Shown here: piece after piece, positions 52,680-61,743 of the stretch
Layout of the letters: every line of letters begins with the position of its first letter
How positions within the stretch are numbered: position 1 is the first letter of the stretch
Origin: Agarivorans litoreus
Lineage (GTDB): Bacteria; Pseudomonadota; Gammaproteobacteria; Enterobacterales; Celerinatantimonadaceae
DNA length: 64,000 nt
Reading direction: 5' to 3'
Assembly: GCF_019649015.1 (NCBI RefSeq)
Contig: NZ_BLPI01000001.1
Location: forward strand, 4,211,001-4,275,000
Program-made: the position numbers and the translations under genes
The notes under the pieces: model-generated
The model's database searches: none
Told to the model about the DNA's origin: nothing
What the model saw: only the letters and a program-made list of their open reading frames with translations

Positions 52680-53189
52680 ATGCCGAGTTTTATTATTGCC
52701 TATGTCAAATATGTTGATGCGTTCAATCGAAGAGTTGGTCGCTTAATGATGTATGGAATATTTTTGATTGTTGGCGTGCTTATGTGGTCATCGGTATCAA
52801 AAACTTTCTTTATGCCGTCTCTTTGGACCTTAGAGTCTGCGCAATTCATGATGGTAGCCTACTACATCATTGGTGGCGCTTATGCGATGCAGCTAAATGC
52901 CAATGTGCGCATGGACCTTTTTTATGGAAATTGGTCAATTAAAAAACGCGCTTGGGTTGATGCGTTCACCATCTTCTTCTTGATTTTCTATTTAATTGTA
53001 CTGCTATACGGTGGCTTAGAAAGCACACTTTACTCCCTTGAATATAGCCAACGAACTCGCTCTGCTTGGCGCCCATTGTTGTGGCCTATTAAAGCACTAA
53101 TGTGCACCGGTTTTGTGATGATGATTTTGCAGGCCATTTCCCAATTTATTAAAGATATTGCAGTTATTCGAGGAGTTCAGATCAAATGA
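52680..53189 (+). CDS. TRAP transporter small membrane subunit (DctQ-type)
   Basis: A 169-residue protein with four TM helices (MMYGIFLIVGVLMWSS, MMVAYYIIGGAYAM, FTIFFLIFYLIVLLYGG, PIKALMCTGFVMMILQAIS) as in the DctQ family. AAAGGAAAG precedes the ATG. It overlaps the large subunit by four bases (ATGA). With DctM and DctP it forms a sodium-driven, binding-protein-dependent importer. Confidence 0.92.
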   Translation: MPSFIIAYVKYVDAFNRRVGRLMMYGIFLIVGVLMWSSVSKTFFMPSLWTLESAQFMMVAYYIIGGAYAMQLNANVRMDLFYGNWSIKKRAWVDAFTIFFLIFYLIVLLYGGLESTLYSLEYSQRTRSAWRPLLWPIKALMCTGFVMMILQAISQFIKDIAVIRGVQIK

Positions 53190-54508
53190 GTTACGCCATG
53201 ATAGCAACAATGATGTTTTCGTTGATGATGTTGCTAATGGCAACGGGTCAACGTGTATTTGCTGCAATAGGCGCGGTAGCCTCAATTGCCGCCTTATTAC
53301 TTTGGGGAACCGGCGGCGCCGAAATTCCATTTACTGCCAGCATGAAGCTAATGAATTGGTATCCGATGCTTACGCTGCCAATGTTTATTTTCATGGGCTA
53401 TGTGCTGTCGGAATCAAAAATTGCCGACGACCTATACAAGATGTTTCATGTTTGGATGGGGCCAATGCCCGGTGGATTAGCCATTGGTACTATTGGGCTT
53501 ATGGTGCTGGTATCAGCAATGAATGGATTGTCGGTGGCAGGGATGGCGATAGGTGCCACCATTGCACTGCCAGAGCTGTTAAAGCGTAACTACGACAAAA
53601 AAATGGTCACCGGGGTTATTCAGGCCGGCTCGTCTTTAGGCATATTGGTGCCTCCCTCGGTGGTATTGGTGCTTTACGCGATGATTGCGCGCCAGCCAGT
53701 CGGTCAACTGTGGCTAGCCGGTATTATTCCAGGTTTGGTGATGGCAACACTGTTCATTATCTATATTGCAGTACGTTGTCGGATTAACCCAAGCTTAGGC
53801 CCAGTGTTAAGCGAAGAAGAACGTAAAGTGCCCATGGCCGAAAAACTAAGGCTACTTAGGGCAGGGCTGTTACCCCTTGGCATCTTTGCCTCAATGATGA
53901 TTCCTTTTGTTAACGGCTGGACAAGCTTAGTAGAAAGCTCGGCTATTGGTGCAATGGCAGCGTTCTTGGCCGCTATTTTAAAAAGGCGAATGACCAAACA
54001 GGTATTTGAGAACTCTGTGCGCAGCACCTTGGCTATCTCTTGTATGTTTATGTGGATCATTCTTGCTGCCCTTGGTTTTGGCGCCATATTTGATGGCTTG
54101 GGCGCAGTAAAATCCATTGAACATTTGTTTACCGAGCAGCTTGGGCTTGGGCCTTGGGCGATTCTTATTTTAATGCAGTTGTCATTTTTGGTGATGGGTA
54201 CCTTTTTAGACGACACCGCTATGTTGGTGATTGTTGCGCCGTTATATGTGCCTCTGGTTAATGCACTAGGTTTTGACCTTATTTGGTACGGCGTTCTCTA
54301 TACCGTGACCTCCCAAATTGCTTATATGACGCCGCCTTTTGGCTACAACCTATTTTTAATGCGGGCTATGGCTCCGCCGCAAATCAGCCTGCGTGACATT
54401 TACGGTTCGGTAGTTCCATTTGTCGGCATTATGGTTTTTGCATTAATCCTAGTGATGGTTTTTCCAAGTCTAGCTTTATGGCTACCTGATTATGTATATG
54501 GCAAGTAA
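53186..54508 (+). CDS. TRAP transporter large membrane subunit (DctM-type)
   Basis: A 440-residue protein with about 11-12 TM helices. It has the family stretch GGLAIGTIGLMVLVSAMNGLSVAGMAIGATIALPELLKRNYDKKMVTGVIQAGSSLGILVPPS. It forms the transport channel with the DctQ subunit. Confidence 0.95.
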   Translation: MSYAMIATMMFSLMMLLMATGQRVFAAIGAVASIAALLLWGTGGAEIPFTASMKLMNWYPMLTLPMFIFMGYVLSESKIADDLYKMFHVWMGPMPGGLAIGTIGLMVLVSAMNGLSVAGMAIGATIALPELLKRNYDKKMVTGVIQAGSSLGILVPPSVVLVLYAMIARQPVGQLWLAGIIPGLVMATLFIIYIAVRCRINPSLGPVLSEEERKVPMAEKLRLLRAGLLPLGIFASMMIPFVNGWTSLVESSAIGAMAAFLAAILKRRMTKQVFENSVRSTLAISCMFMWIILAALGFGAIFDGLGAVKSIEHLFTEQLGLGPWAILILMQLSFLVMGTFLDDTAMLVIVAPLYVPLVNALGFDLIWYGVLYTVTSQIAYMTPPFGYNLFLMRAMAPPQISLRDIYGSVVPFVGIMVFALILVMVFPSLALWLPDYVYGK

Positions 54509-54595
54509 AACGTAATTTATTCAAAAGCTTATTAACCAATATTTACCTTAAGGCGGGCAAGGGTCTGCTAGCAATAATCCACTGGAGGGATAACA

Positions 54596-55636
54596 ATGAA
54601 CTCAAGACGTAAGTTTTTAACAAGTGCTGTTGCACTTACCGCGGGTACCATGTTGGCTCCGGCCAAAACTTTTGCCGCTAGCCCGAAAATTAAATGGCGT
54701 ATGCAAACCTATGCAGGTCCAGCTTTAGCTGAGCATGTAATAAAGCCGGCCATTGAAGCCTTTAACCGTATTGCCGGTGAAGAAATGCAAATTGAGCTCT
54801 ATTTTGCAGACCAACTGGTGCCAACGGGCGAGCTATTTCGCGCCATGCAAAAAGGCATCATTGATGCGGTTCAATCTGATGATGACTCTATGGCTTCGCC
54901 TACAGAAGTAACCACCTTTGGCGGTTACTTCCCATTTGGTAGCCGTTATTCACTGGATGTGCCTGTATTGTTTAATCAATATGGTTTAGACAAAATTTGG
55001 AAAGAAGAGTACGCCAAAGTAGGTGTTAAGCACATTTCTGCAGGTGCTTGGGATCCTTGTCATTTTGCCACTAAAAAGCCCATTACTAGCCTTAAAGATC
55101 TTAAAGGGTTAAGAGTATTTACCTTCCCAACTGCCGGTCGCTTCTTAGCTAAGTTTGGTGTGGTGCCGGTGTCTATTCCTTGGGAAGATGTTGAGGTGGC
55201 TCTGCAAACCGGCGAACTAGACGGTATTGCTTGGTCGGGCATTACCGAAGACTACACCGTGGGTTGGTCTAAGGTTACCGATTACTTCTTAACAAACAAT
55301 ATTTCTGGTGCTTGGATTGGTTCATTCTTTGCCAATATGGATCGCTACAATGCATTACCTGATCACCTTAAGGAGCTTCTAGGGCTATGTTTAGATACAT
55401 CACATTATTACCGTCAATGGTGGTACTGGGGTGGCGAAGCTAAACTGCGCGTTGAGGGTAGTGATATGAAGCTAACTTCCATTCCTGATGAAGAATGGGC
55501 TACGGTTGAAGCTGAGGCACATGTATTCTGGGATGAAATCGCCAAAGAATCGCCAACTAAGGCTAAGATTGTAGAAATCTTTAAGAAATACAACGCTGAC
55601 ATGGAAAAAGCAGGTAGACCTTACCGCTACAGCTAA
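54596..55636 (+). CDS. TRAP transporter solute-binding protein (DctP-type), Tat-exported
   Basis: A 346-residue periplasmic binding protein. The N-terminus has a twin-arginine motif (SRRKFLTSA) and cleaves near TFAAS, residue 28. The mature part shows DctP features: ADQLVPTGELFRAMQKGIIDAVQSD and GLRVFTFPTAGRFLAKFGVVPVSIPWEDVEVALQTGELDG. The conserved Arg that pairs with a carboxylate ligand aligns with the RVFTFP region. Placed directly before eutB, it may bind ethanolamine or a related amine; this is inferred from context. Confidence 0.92.
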   Translation: MNSRRKFLTSAVALTAGTMLAPAKTFAASPKIKWRMQTYAGPALAEHVIKPAIEAFNRIAGEEMQIELYFADQLVPTGELFRAMQKGIIDAVQSDDDSMASPTEVTTFGGYFPFGSRYSLDVPVLFNQYGLDKIWKEEYAKVGVKHISAGAWDPCHFATKKPITSLKDLKGLRVFTFPTAGRFLAKFGVVPVSIPWEDVEVALQTGELDGIAWSGITEDYTVGWSKVTDYFLTNNISGAWIGSFFANMDRYNALPDHLKELLGLCLDTSHYYRQWWYWGGEAKLRVEGSDMKLTSIPDEEWATVEAEAHVFWDEIAKESPTKAKIVEIFKKYNADMEKAGRPYRYS

Positions 55637-55702
55637 CAAACCACAGCAGCAACGGCGTAAGTCGTTGTTGCTGCTATTTGAAGTACAACGAAAGGGATGG
55701 CT

Positions 55703-57106
55703 ATGGCAGCGTATCGCTGGCAACAAGGGGACACCGTATACAACTTTGGCTCATTAGCGGAGCTAATGGCAAAGGCTACCCCAGAGCGCTCGGGTGATAT
55801 TCTTGCGGGTGTGAGTGCAGAAACTGCCGAGCAGCGTGTTGTAGCGCAAATGACATTAGCTAACTTGCCTTTAAAAACCTTTCTAAACGAAGTGTTGGTT
55901 CCCTATGAAACTGACGAGATTACCCGGCTAATTATTGATAGCCACGATAGCGTGGCATTTGCGCCCATTTCGCATATGACAGTTGGGGATTTTCGCAATT
56001 GGTTATTAAGTGACGAAGCCGACGCTGAAGCTTTAGCGGCGCTCCGGCCTGGGCTTAGCCCCGAAATGGTAGCTGCAGTGAGCAAGATAATGCGTAATCA
56101 AGATTTAATCTTGGTGGCGAAAAAGTGTCGTGTAATCACGGCGTTTCGTAACACTGTTGGATTAGAAAATCGGCTATCTACTCGTTTACAGCCAAATCAC
56201 CCAACAGACTCTTTAGATGGCATTGCCGCGACAATTTTTGATGGCTTAATGTATGGCAATGGTGACGCCGTAATAGGCATTAACCCAGCCACTGATAATG
56301 TCCCGCAAACTATCAAGCTCCTAAACTTTTTAGACGAAGTGATTCAGCATTACCAAATTCCAACCCAGTCTTGTGTATTGACTCATGTGACAAACACCAT
56401 CGAAACCATTGAGAAAGGCGCGCCTGTTGATTTGGTTTTTCAATCCATTGGCGGAACACAAGGCACCAATGACACCTTTGGTGTGAACCTAAATGTGCTG
56501 CAAGAAGCTCAAGACGCCGCATTGTCGTTAAAACGCGGTACCGTTGGCAACAACGTAATGTACTTTGAAACTGGTCAGGGAACGTCGCTATCGGCAGATG
56601 CCTATTTTGGGGTTGATCAGCAAACCTGCGAAGCCAGGGCTTATGCGGTAGCACGCCACTTCGATCCGTTTCTGGTGAATACGGTTGTAGGCTTTATTGG
56701 CCCTGAATATCTGTTTGATGGTAAACAAATAATTCGTGCAGGTTTAGAAGATCATTTTTGTGGCAAGTTGCTTGGCCTACCGATGGGCTGTGACATTTGC
56801 TACACCAACCATGCCTATGCCGACCAAAATGACATGGACAATTTGCTTACCTTACTCGGGGTGGCTGGTTGCTCGTTTATTATGGGCATTCCTGGTTCTG
56901 ACGATATCATGCTTAATTATCAAACAACCTCCTTTCACGATGCGCTTTATGCTCGCAAAGTGCTCGGCTTAAAACCTGCGCCAGAGTTTGAGACTTGGTT
57001 GAGTAACATGGATATATTTAGTGACGTAGAGAAAGTAAAACTAAATCAAAATCTTGCCCAAGCATTTAGCTCGCCTATCTCCTTAGTTGAGAAAAATGAA
57101 CTATGA
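55703..57106 (+). CDS. eutB: Ethanolamine ammonia-lyase large subunit
   Basis: A 467-residue EutB. Strong family stretches are ARLQPNHPTDSLDGIAA-like (TRLQPNHP), GDAVIGINPATDNV, YFETGQGTSLSADAYFGVDQQTCEAR, VGFIGPEYLF, GLEDHFCGKLLGLPMGCDICYTNHA and GSDDIMLNYQTTSFHD. With EutC and adenosylcobalamin it splits ethanolamine to acetaldehyde and ammonia. The ATG at 55703 has AAGGG six bases upstream and is preferred to 55697. The gene follows the TRAP operon by about 60 bases. Confidence 0.97.
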   Translation: MAAYRWQQGDTVYNFGSLAELMAKATPERSGDILAGVSAETAEQRVVAQMTLANLPLKTFLNEVLVPYETDEITRLIIDSHDSVAFAPISHMTVGDFRNWLLSDEADAEALAALRPGLSPEMVAAVSKIMRNQDLILVAKKCRVITAFRNTVGLENRLSTRLQPNHPTDSLDGIAATIFDGLMYGNGDAVIGINPATDNVPQTIKLLNFLDEVIQHYQIPTQSCVLTHVTNTIETIEKGAPVDLVFQSIGGTQGTNDTFGVNLNVLQEAQDAALSLKRGTVGNNVMYFETGQGTSLSADAYFGVDQQTCEARAYAVARHFDPFLVNTVVGFIGPEYLFDGKQIIRAGLEDHFCGKLLGLPMGCDICYTNHAYADQNDMDNLLTLLGVAGCSFIMGIPGSDDIMLNYQTTSFHDALYARKVLGLKPAPEFETWLSNMDIFSDVEKVKLNQNLAQAFSSPISLVEKNEL

Positions 57107-57987
57107 GTAAGCCTTCTACAAAATCAAGCAACAAGGCTATTGGTTTAGTCACCGAAAATCCCTGGCAGGCTTTAAAGCAGTTTACATCAGCGCGTATAGC
57201 GCTTGGACGCGCTGGAACCAGTATTCCTACGCAGCAGCTGCTACCTTTTCAATTGGACCATGCACGTGCGATAGACGCAGTGCATAAGGCCTTAGCTGCA
57301 GAAAATCTCATAGAGCAACTACAAGCTTCATCAATTATTCAAAAGCATATAAAACATGCTCCCATAGTAGTAAGCAGCAAAGCTAATGATCGAATGACCT
57401 ATCTACAGCGCCCCGATCTCGGCCGCCAACTCTGCGAAGCCTCGTGGCAAAGTTTGCTAAAGCATCGAGAGAAAAGTAGTCAAGAGTATGACTTAGCTAT
57501 TGTTGTAGCTGATGGGCTTTCTTCAACCGCTATTCAACGCCATGCTGCGCCGGTGATAGAAAGTTTGGTGACCAAGTTAACTAAGGATGATAAATACTCT
57601 TGGTCTTTGGCGCCTTTAACCATTGTTACACAAGGGCGCGTGGCGGTAGGAGATGATGTAGGTGAGTGCCTAAAGGCTAAAATCACCCTAATTTTAATTG
57701 GCGAACGTCCCGGTCTTACATCGCCTGACAGCATGGGTATTTATATTACTTGGAACCCTAAACGCGGTGCTAAAGATTCAAGCCGAAACTGCATTTCTAA
57801 CATACGCCCAGAAGGCCTTTGTTATGAAGAGGCCAGCCATAAGGCCTTTTATCTATTAACCGAGTCAATGAAAACTAAATGTACCGGCATAGGTTTAAAA
57901 GACCGTTCGTTGGTGGTTGAAGACAGAACAAATCTCGAATCTAGTCCCAAAAGCCAATTTCTAGTATCGGCTGCCAAAGATAAATAA
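57103..57987 (+). CDS. eutC: Ethanolamine ammonia-lyase small subunit
   Basis: A 294-residue EutC. It overlaps eutB by four bases (ATGA), so subunits are translated in step. Conserved stretches: NPWQALKQFTSARIALGRAGTSIPT, LPFQLDHARAIDAVH, VVADGLSSTAIQRHA, LTIVTQGRVAVGDDVGECL, RPGLTSPDSMGIYITWNPKRG and SNIRPEGLCYEEA. No eutA reactivase, acetaldehyde dehydrogenase or microcompartment shell gene is nearby. Confidence 0.97.
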   Translation: MSKPSTKSSNKAIGLVTENPWQALKQFTSARIALGRAGTSIPTQQLLPFQLDHARAIDAVHKALAAENLIEQLQASSIIQKHIKHAPIVVSSKANDRMTYLQRPDLGRQLCEASWQSLLKHREKSSQEYDLAIVVADGLSSTAIQRHAAPVIESLVTKLTKDDKYSWSLAPLTIVTQGRVAVGDDVGECLKAKITLILIGERPGLTSPDSMGIYITWNPKRGAKDSSRNCISNIRPEGLCYEEASHKAFYLLTESMKTKCTGIGLKDRSLVVEDRTNLESSPKSQFLVSAAKDK

Positions 57988-57990
57988 TCT

Positions 57991-58252
57991 AGGTTCTGTT
58001 GATCTTTGCTGATGGTTTTTACAGCGATTTATTCTCCATTTAGGCAAGGCAGTGAGTGTGCAGTTAAGTGGGCTTAATAATCACTCGCTAACGCTGAATA
58101 AATGGCTAAGAAATGCTGCCTGAAAGGTTTGGATAAGCGAACTTAACTCTTTGTTAAGCACTTTTTGCTTAGCCCACTAGGCGTCTAAGTGCTCGCCGCG
58201 AAAAGCCCGCTTATCTCGAACAAAACTTCAACACCAAAGATCAACAGACCCT
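57991..58252 (+). mobile_element. MITE-like repeat, copy 2
   Basis: 262 bp, nearly identical to copies 1 and 3, same orientation. The left terminal repeat has one change (AGGTTC for AGGGTC). It begins only three bases after the eutC stop codon. The rest of the 393-base gap to the next gene is AT-rich with no feature. Confidence 0.88.
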
Positions 58253-58380
58253 AGTTAATCCCAAGGCTTAGTCAGCCAATTTCTAGCAATTAGTGATTGT
58301 TATTTGATGAACTTTATAAGTTATATTGATAATATTAATTATTAACTAAATGTTTTGGCTTATTTAGGAACAGATTCTCT

Positions 58381-58788
58381 ATGTCTTTTAAACCTTTATA
58401 TCAATTCGCTGTGCTGCTGAGCTTAGCGTGTTTTAGTTTATTTGCACTAGCAAGTGGTGAGCAGCAAATCGCTTCGGCTTTTAAGAACAAAGTCAGTGAT
58501 TTGCAGGTTAATAGCTCAGGTTACGTTGTAAGAGTATTAGCGGATGACGAGCAGGGCTCACGCCATCAACGATTTATTCTTAAGTTAAACAATGGCCAAA
58601 CCTTGTTGGTTGCTCGCAATATCGATTTAGCCCCGCGCCTCAAAAACTTAAGAGTAGGGGATAAGGTAGAGTTTTTCGGTGAGTACGAATGGAACAATAA
58701 GGGGGGAGTGATTCATTGGACTCATCATGATCCCGCTGGTCGTCACATCGACGGTTGGTTAAGGCATCGCGGTGTGCAATATGATTAA
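58381..58788 (+). CDS. DUF3465 family secreted protein
   Basis: A 135-residue protein with a signal peptide (cut near ALASG, residue 25) and a DUF3465 OB-like domain: VNSSGYVVRVLADDEQGSRHQRFILKLNNGQTLLVARNIDLAPRL and the closing GVIHWTHHDPAGRHIDGWLRHRGVQYD with several His. Periplasmic; function unknown. Confidence 0.85.
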   Translation: MSFKPLYQFAVLLSLACFSLFALASGEQQIASAFKNKVSDLQVNSSGYVVRVLADDEQGSRHQRFILKLNNGQTLLVARNIDLAPRLKNLRVGDKVEFFGEYEWNNKGGVIHWTHHDPAGRHIDGWLRHRGVQYD

Positions 58789-58835
58789 GACCACCGGCAT
58801 AGAGAACTGATTATTATTAAACAAGGAAGCGTTGT

Positions 58836-59072
58836 ATGTTTAAGCAGTATTGTAAAAAGTGTGGTGAAGAGACCGATCACAAAGAGTTAATGAAACAAAA
58901 ACCGTCTAAATATGGCACTAGCAAAACTGAACAGTTTAAAGCGTTTATGGAAGGCTTTTTTGGTGGTACCGCAAGTGCGGTTGGCGCCTCTTTAGATTTG
59001 TTAGACCGCTACGTAGTATGCCAACAGTGTGGTTGCAAAACTTTAGATAATAAAGGTGACGAGTTTCAATAA
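58836..59072 (+). CDS. Small zinc-ribbon protein, unknown function
   Basis: A 78-residue protein with two cysteine pairs, CKKCGEE at the N-terminus and CQQCGCKT near the C-terminus, that can form one zinc ribbon around a glycine-rich hydrophobic middle (FFGGTASAVGAS). It ends close to the shared terminator with nifF. Confidence 0.7.
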   Translation: MFKQYCKKCGEETDHKELMKQKPSKYGTSKTEQFKAFMEGFFGGTASAVGASLDLLDRYVVCQQCGCKTLDNKGDEFQ

Positions 59073-59085
59073 GCTAATAAACAAA

Positions 59086-59112
59086 AGAGCGCTTAAGCGC
59101 TCTAATTTTTTA
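59086..59112. terminator. Bidirectional terminator between the zinc-ribbon gene and nifF
   Basis: Perfect palindrome AGAGCGCTTAAGCGCTCT at 59086-59103, with A-run before and T-run after. It serves both convergent genes. Confidence 0.88.
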
Positions 59113-59127
59113 TAAGAAAGTAAGTGG

Positions 59128-59667
59128 CTAAACGCCAAACTCTGCTTTTATCTGCTCTAGCCAACCTGCCATGCGCTCTGCATGTAACTCGCTCTGGTTA
59201 TCGTTATCTAGCACTAGCCCAGCAAACTTACCGTTGTCTAACAAGGCTGATGAATCTTCAAACTCGTAGCCCTCCGCTGGCCATTCGCCAACGAGTTCTG
59301 CGCCGGTTTCTGCGATGGCGTCGTAAAGTTCTCCTAATCCGTCTACAAACTCGCTGGCGTAGTTCACTTGATCGCCTAAACCAAATAACGCGACTTTAAT
59401 TCCAGAGAGATCTGCATCTTCTAATTGCGGCAAAAACTCGTCCCAGCTTTCTGCCTGGCAATCTGCGGCTAGTCCAGGTAGTTGGCCTTCGCCTAAAGTT
59501 GGGGTGCCTAGGATTAACATCTTGTAACTGCTTAGGGTGTCGATATCAACGCGATTAATGTTAAGCGGTTTGTCGCTAAGATCAGCGCCTAATTGCTGAT
59601 GAATTTGCTTAGCAATTTTTCGTGTTGTTCCGGTGTCTGTCCCAAAAAAGATTCCTACATCTGCCAT
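59128..59667 (-). CDS. nifF: NifF-type long-chain flavodoxin
   Basis: A 179-residue flavodoxin. It has the FMN phosphate loop GTDTGTTRKIAKQI at residues 9-22, the aromatic loop LGTPTLGEGQLPG and LFGLGDQVNYASEFVDG with FMN contacts, and the extra strand insert of long-chain flavodoxins. NifF is the direct electron donor to NifH. A NifA site and a sigma-54 promoter directly upstream mark it as nif-specific rather than housekeeping. Confidence 0.94.
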   Translation of the reverse strand: MADVGIFFGTDTGTTRKIAKQIHQQLGADLSDKPLNINRVDIDTLSSYKMLILGTPTLGEGQLPGLAADCQAESWDEFLPQLEDADLSGIKVALFGLGDQVNYASEFVDGLGELYDAIAETGAELVGEWPAEGYEFEDSSALLDNGKFAGLVLDNDNQSELHAERMAGWLEQIKAEFGV

Positions 59668-59704
59668 GATAGTACTCCTTAAATAGCTGGCTTACATAGT
59701 TTAT

Positions 59705-59720
59705 TGCAAGATGTAATCCA
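59705..59720 (-). promoter_or_regulatory. Sigma-54 promoter of nifF
   Basis: On the minus strand TGGATTACATCTTGCA: GG at 59719-59718 and GC at 59707-59706, ten bases apart, with a perfect CTTGCA -12 half. It is about 38 bases before the nifF ATG. Confidence 0.85.
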
Positions 59721-59770
59721 CTAAGTATATTAAGCAATTACAATGACTTATGATTTTCACTTATTGTTTT

Positions 59771-59786
59771 TGTTGTAAATACAACA
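59771..59786 (-). promoter_or_regulatory. NifA upstream activator site for nifF
   Basis: TGT-TGTAAATACA-ACA, an exact and symmetric TGT-N10-ACA, about 60 bases upstream of the -24 element. Confidence 0.82.
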
Positions 59787-59860
59787 GAGCTATTGTTGAA
59801 GATTGTTTGCTTTAAGACGAAACGAGCAGATGAATAGAAGCAAATAAGCAATAAGTTGTT

Positions 59861-60124
59861 TGGGTCTGTTGATCTTTACTGATGGTTTTTGCAGCAATTT
59901 ATTAGCCATTTAGGCAAGGCAGTGAGTGTGCAGTTAAGTGGGCTTAATCATCACTCGCTAACGCTGAATAAATGGCTAAGAAATGCTGCCCGAAGGGTTC
60001 GGATAAGCGAACTTTACTCTTTGTTAAGCACTTTTTGCTTAGCCCACTAGGCTTCTAAGTGCTCGCCGCGATTAAAGCCCGCTTATCTCGAACAAAATTT
60101 CAACACCAAAGTTCAACAGACCCT
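59861..60124 (+). mobile_element. MITE-like repeat, copy 3
   Basis: 264 bp, same orientation and nearly identical to the other copies. First base T instead of A, and one change in the right terminal repeat (GTTCAAC for GATCAAC). It lies between the nifF promoter region and rnfH, inside a 500-base gap. Confidence 0.88.
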
Positions 60125-60167
60125 AGCCATTGCTTATTTGATTTAGAACTAGGCTCTGGTCTGTTGC

Positions 60168-60434
60168 TTAATCATCATCGTCTTCATCTTCTTCTATTGG
60201 GGGCTTCCATGTGATAGGCCGATAAACTTCTATTCGATCTCCTGCAACCAGCTGACTTTCTAAGGTTACAAATTTGCCGAATATTCCGACCTTTTGTTTA
60301 TCCAGTTGTATTTCCGGGCATAAATCTAAGATGCCTGATTGATGCAAGGCGTTAATCACGCTGCTTTCTTCTACCACTTCTACATTAATGCAAAGTTGCT
60401 GCTGAGGAGTGGCGTAGGCAATGCTCACTAACAT
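60168..60434 (-). CDS. rnfH: RnfH family protein
   Basis: An 88-residue protein with a beta-grasp (ubiquitin-like) fold pattern: VSIAYATPQQQLCINVEVVEESSVINALHQSGIL, then KVGIFGKFVTLESQLVAGDRIEVYRPI, and a very acidic tail (EEDEDDDD). RnfH is encoded with Rnf in diazotrophs such as Rhodobacter and Azotobacter; its exact function is not known. Last gene of the rnf operon, ten bases after rnfE. Confidence 0.92.
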   Translation of the reverse strand: MLVSIAYATPQQQLCINVEVVEESSVINALHQSGILDLCPEIQLDKQKVGIFGKFVTLESQLVAGDRIEVYRPITWKPPIEEDEDDDD

Positions 60435-60443
60435 AGTAACCTC

Positions 60444-61130
60444 CTATTGCTGAACGCTAACTTTGGCTGAGCAAACAACTGCTGGTTTCGCTCTATTTTC
60501 TAGTTTTTGCTGGATGAGTCTGTGCAGGCTAAGCAATCCACCAAGGACTAGAAATCCACCAGGCGGTAATATCACTAACAGAAGCCCTCGGTAATCGGGG
60601 ATTATCGTGAACTCTATAGCTTTGAAAGCGGGGCCCAACAATATGTGGGCGTCGGCAAATAAGGTGCCTGAGCCAATTATCTCCCGTACACCACCTAAAA
60701 ACACTAATACCCAGGTAAAACCAATGCCCATTGCGAAACCATCTATTACTGCAGGTACTGGAGCCTGTTTGCTGGCGAAGGATTCTACTCGGCCCAAAAT
60801 GGCGCAGTTGGTGACAATAAGTGGAATAAAAAGGCCTAATACTTTATGTAGGGGATGAACCCAAGCATTCAATAACATATCAGTAATGGTAACCAAGGTG
60901 GCTATCATCAAAATATTTATTGGGATGCGCACCGCACGGCTAACATAGTTTTTACTTAGGGCGCTGATCAAGTTTGCCATTACCATCACTACCAAACTCG
61001 CTAAGCCAAGGCCTAAACCGTTAGTAGCGCTAGATGTTACCGCTAATAACGGACAAAGAGCTAAACACTGGCCAAGTACCACATTGTTATTCCATAACCC
61101 GTCGGCGATGATGTTTTTGTAATTGCTCAT
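60444..61130 (-). CDS. rnfE: Rnf complex subunit E
   Basis: A 228-residue integral membrane protein of the RnfE/NqrD family with about six TM helices. Signature: [31 protein letters not shown] and [16 protein letters not shown], whose Cys residues hold the membrane Fe-S centre with RnfA. It overlaps rnfG by four bases. Confidence 0.96.
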   Translation of the reverse strand: MSNYKNIIADGLWNNNVVLGQCLALCPLLAVTSSATNGLGLGLASLVVMVMANLISALSKNYVSRAVRIPINILMIATLVTITDMLLNAWVHPLHKVLGLFIPLIVTNCAILGRVESFASKQAPVPAVIDGFAMGIGFTWVLVFLGGVREIIGSGTLFADAHILLGPAFKAIEFTIIPDYRGLLLVILPPGGFLVLGGLLSLHRLIQQKLENRAKPAVVCSAKVSVQQ

Positions 61131-61741
61131 GCCTTCTCTCCCTGTTTTAACTCCAAATCCTTTAAAGCTTGATGCACTGCGTTTACTACTGCGCGTGGCG
61201 TGATGGTAGCGCCAGTAAATTGATCAAACTCTCCACCATCTTTTTTAACTGCCCATGCTTTTTTTGAAGTATTGCTCAGGCTTTTTTGGTTAAAACTTAA
61301 AATCCAAGGATGTTTGGCTACTTCAATTTTGTCGCCAAGACCGGGAGTTTCGCTATGGCTTAATACACGAACGCCTAAAATAGCGAGAGATGCGTCTACA
61401 CCAACTAATAAGTTAATTGGGCCAGCGTAGCCTTTGGCAGTAACCTGCACAACGTAGCCGCTGGTTTGGCCTTGTTGGTCTAGCGCGTTGTAAACGGTGT
61501 AGTGTCGCTGCTCAACATCAAAAGGGTGCTCGGTAGCTAACAAGGCATTTTGGTAGTAAGAGCTTGGCATGACTAAATCAATAGCCGCCAGCTTATCTTC
61601 GTTCACACGTTGGGCGATGACCGGCGCGGTCATTGTGTTTAAACCTAACAACAGTGCGCTAGAGAGGCCCACGGCAACGGCTAACGAAATAGATTGGTAG
61701 ATGCTGCTGTTAATATGTTTTTCAACGCAAGGTAAGGTCAT
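61127..61741 (-). CDS. rnfG: Rnf complex subunit G (FMN-binding)
   Basis: A 204-residue protein with one N-terminal TM helix ([21 protein letters not shown]) and a periplasmic FMN-binding domain. The covalent FMN threonine is in the motif [14 protein letters not shown] near residue 175-185. It carries electrons between RnfD and the rest of the complex. Confidence 0.95.
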   Translation of the reverse strand: MTLPCVEKHINSSIYQSISLAVAVGLSSALLLGLNTMTAPVIAQRVNEDKLAAIDLVMPSSYYQNALLATEHPFDVEQRHYTVYNALDQQGQTSGYVVQVTAKGYAGPINLLVGVDASLAILGVRVLSHSETPGLGDKIEVAKHPWILSFNQKSLSNTSKKAWAVKKDGGEFDQFTGATITPRAVVNAVHQALKDLELKQGEKA

Positions 61742-61743
61742 GA

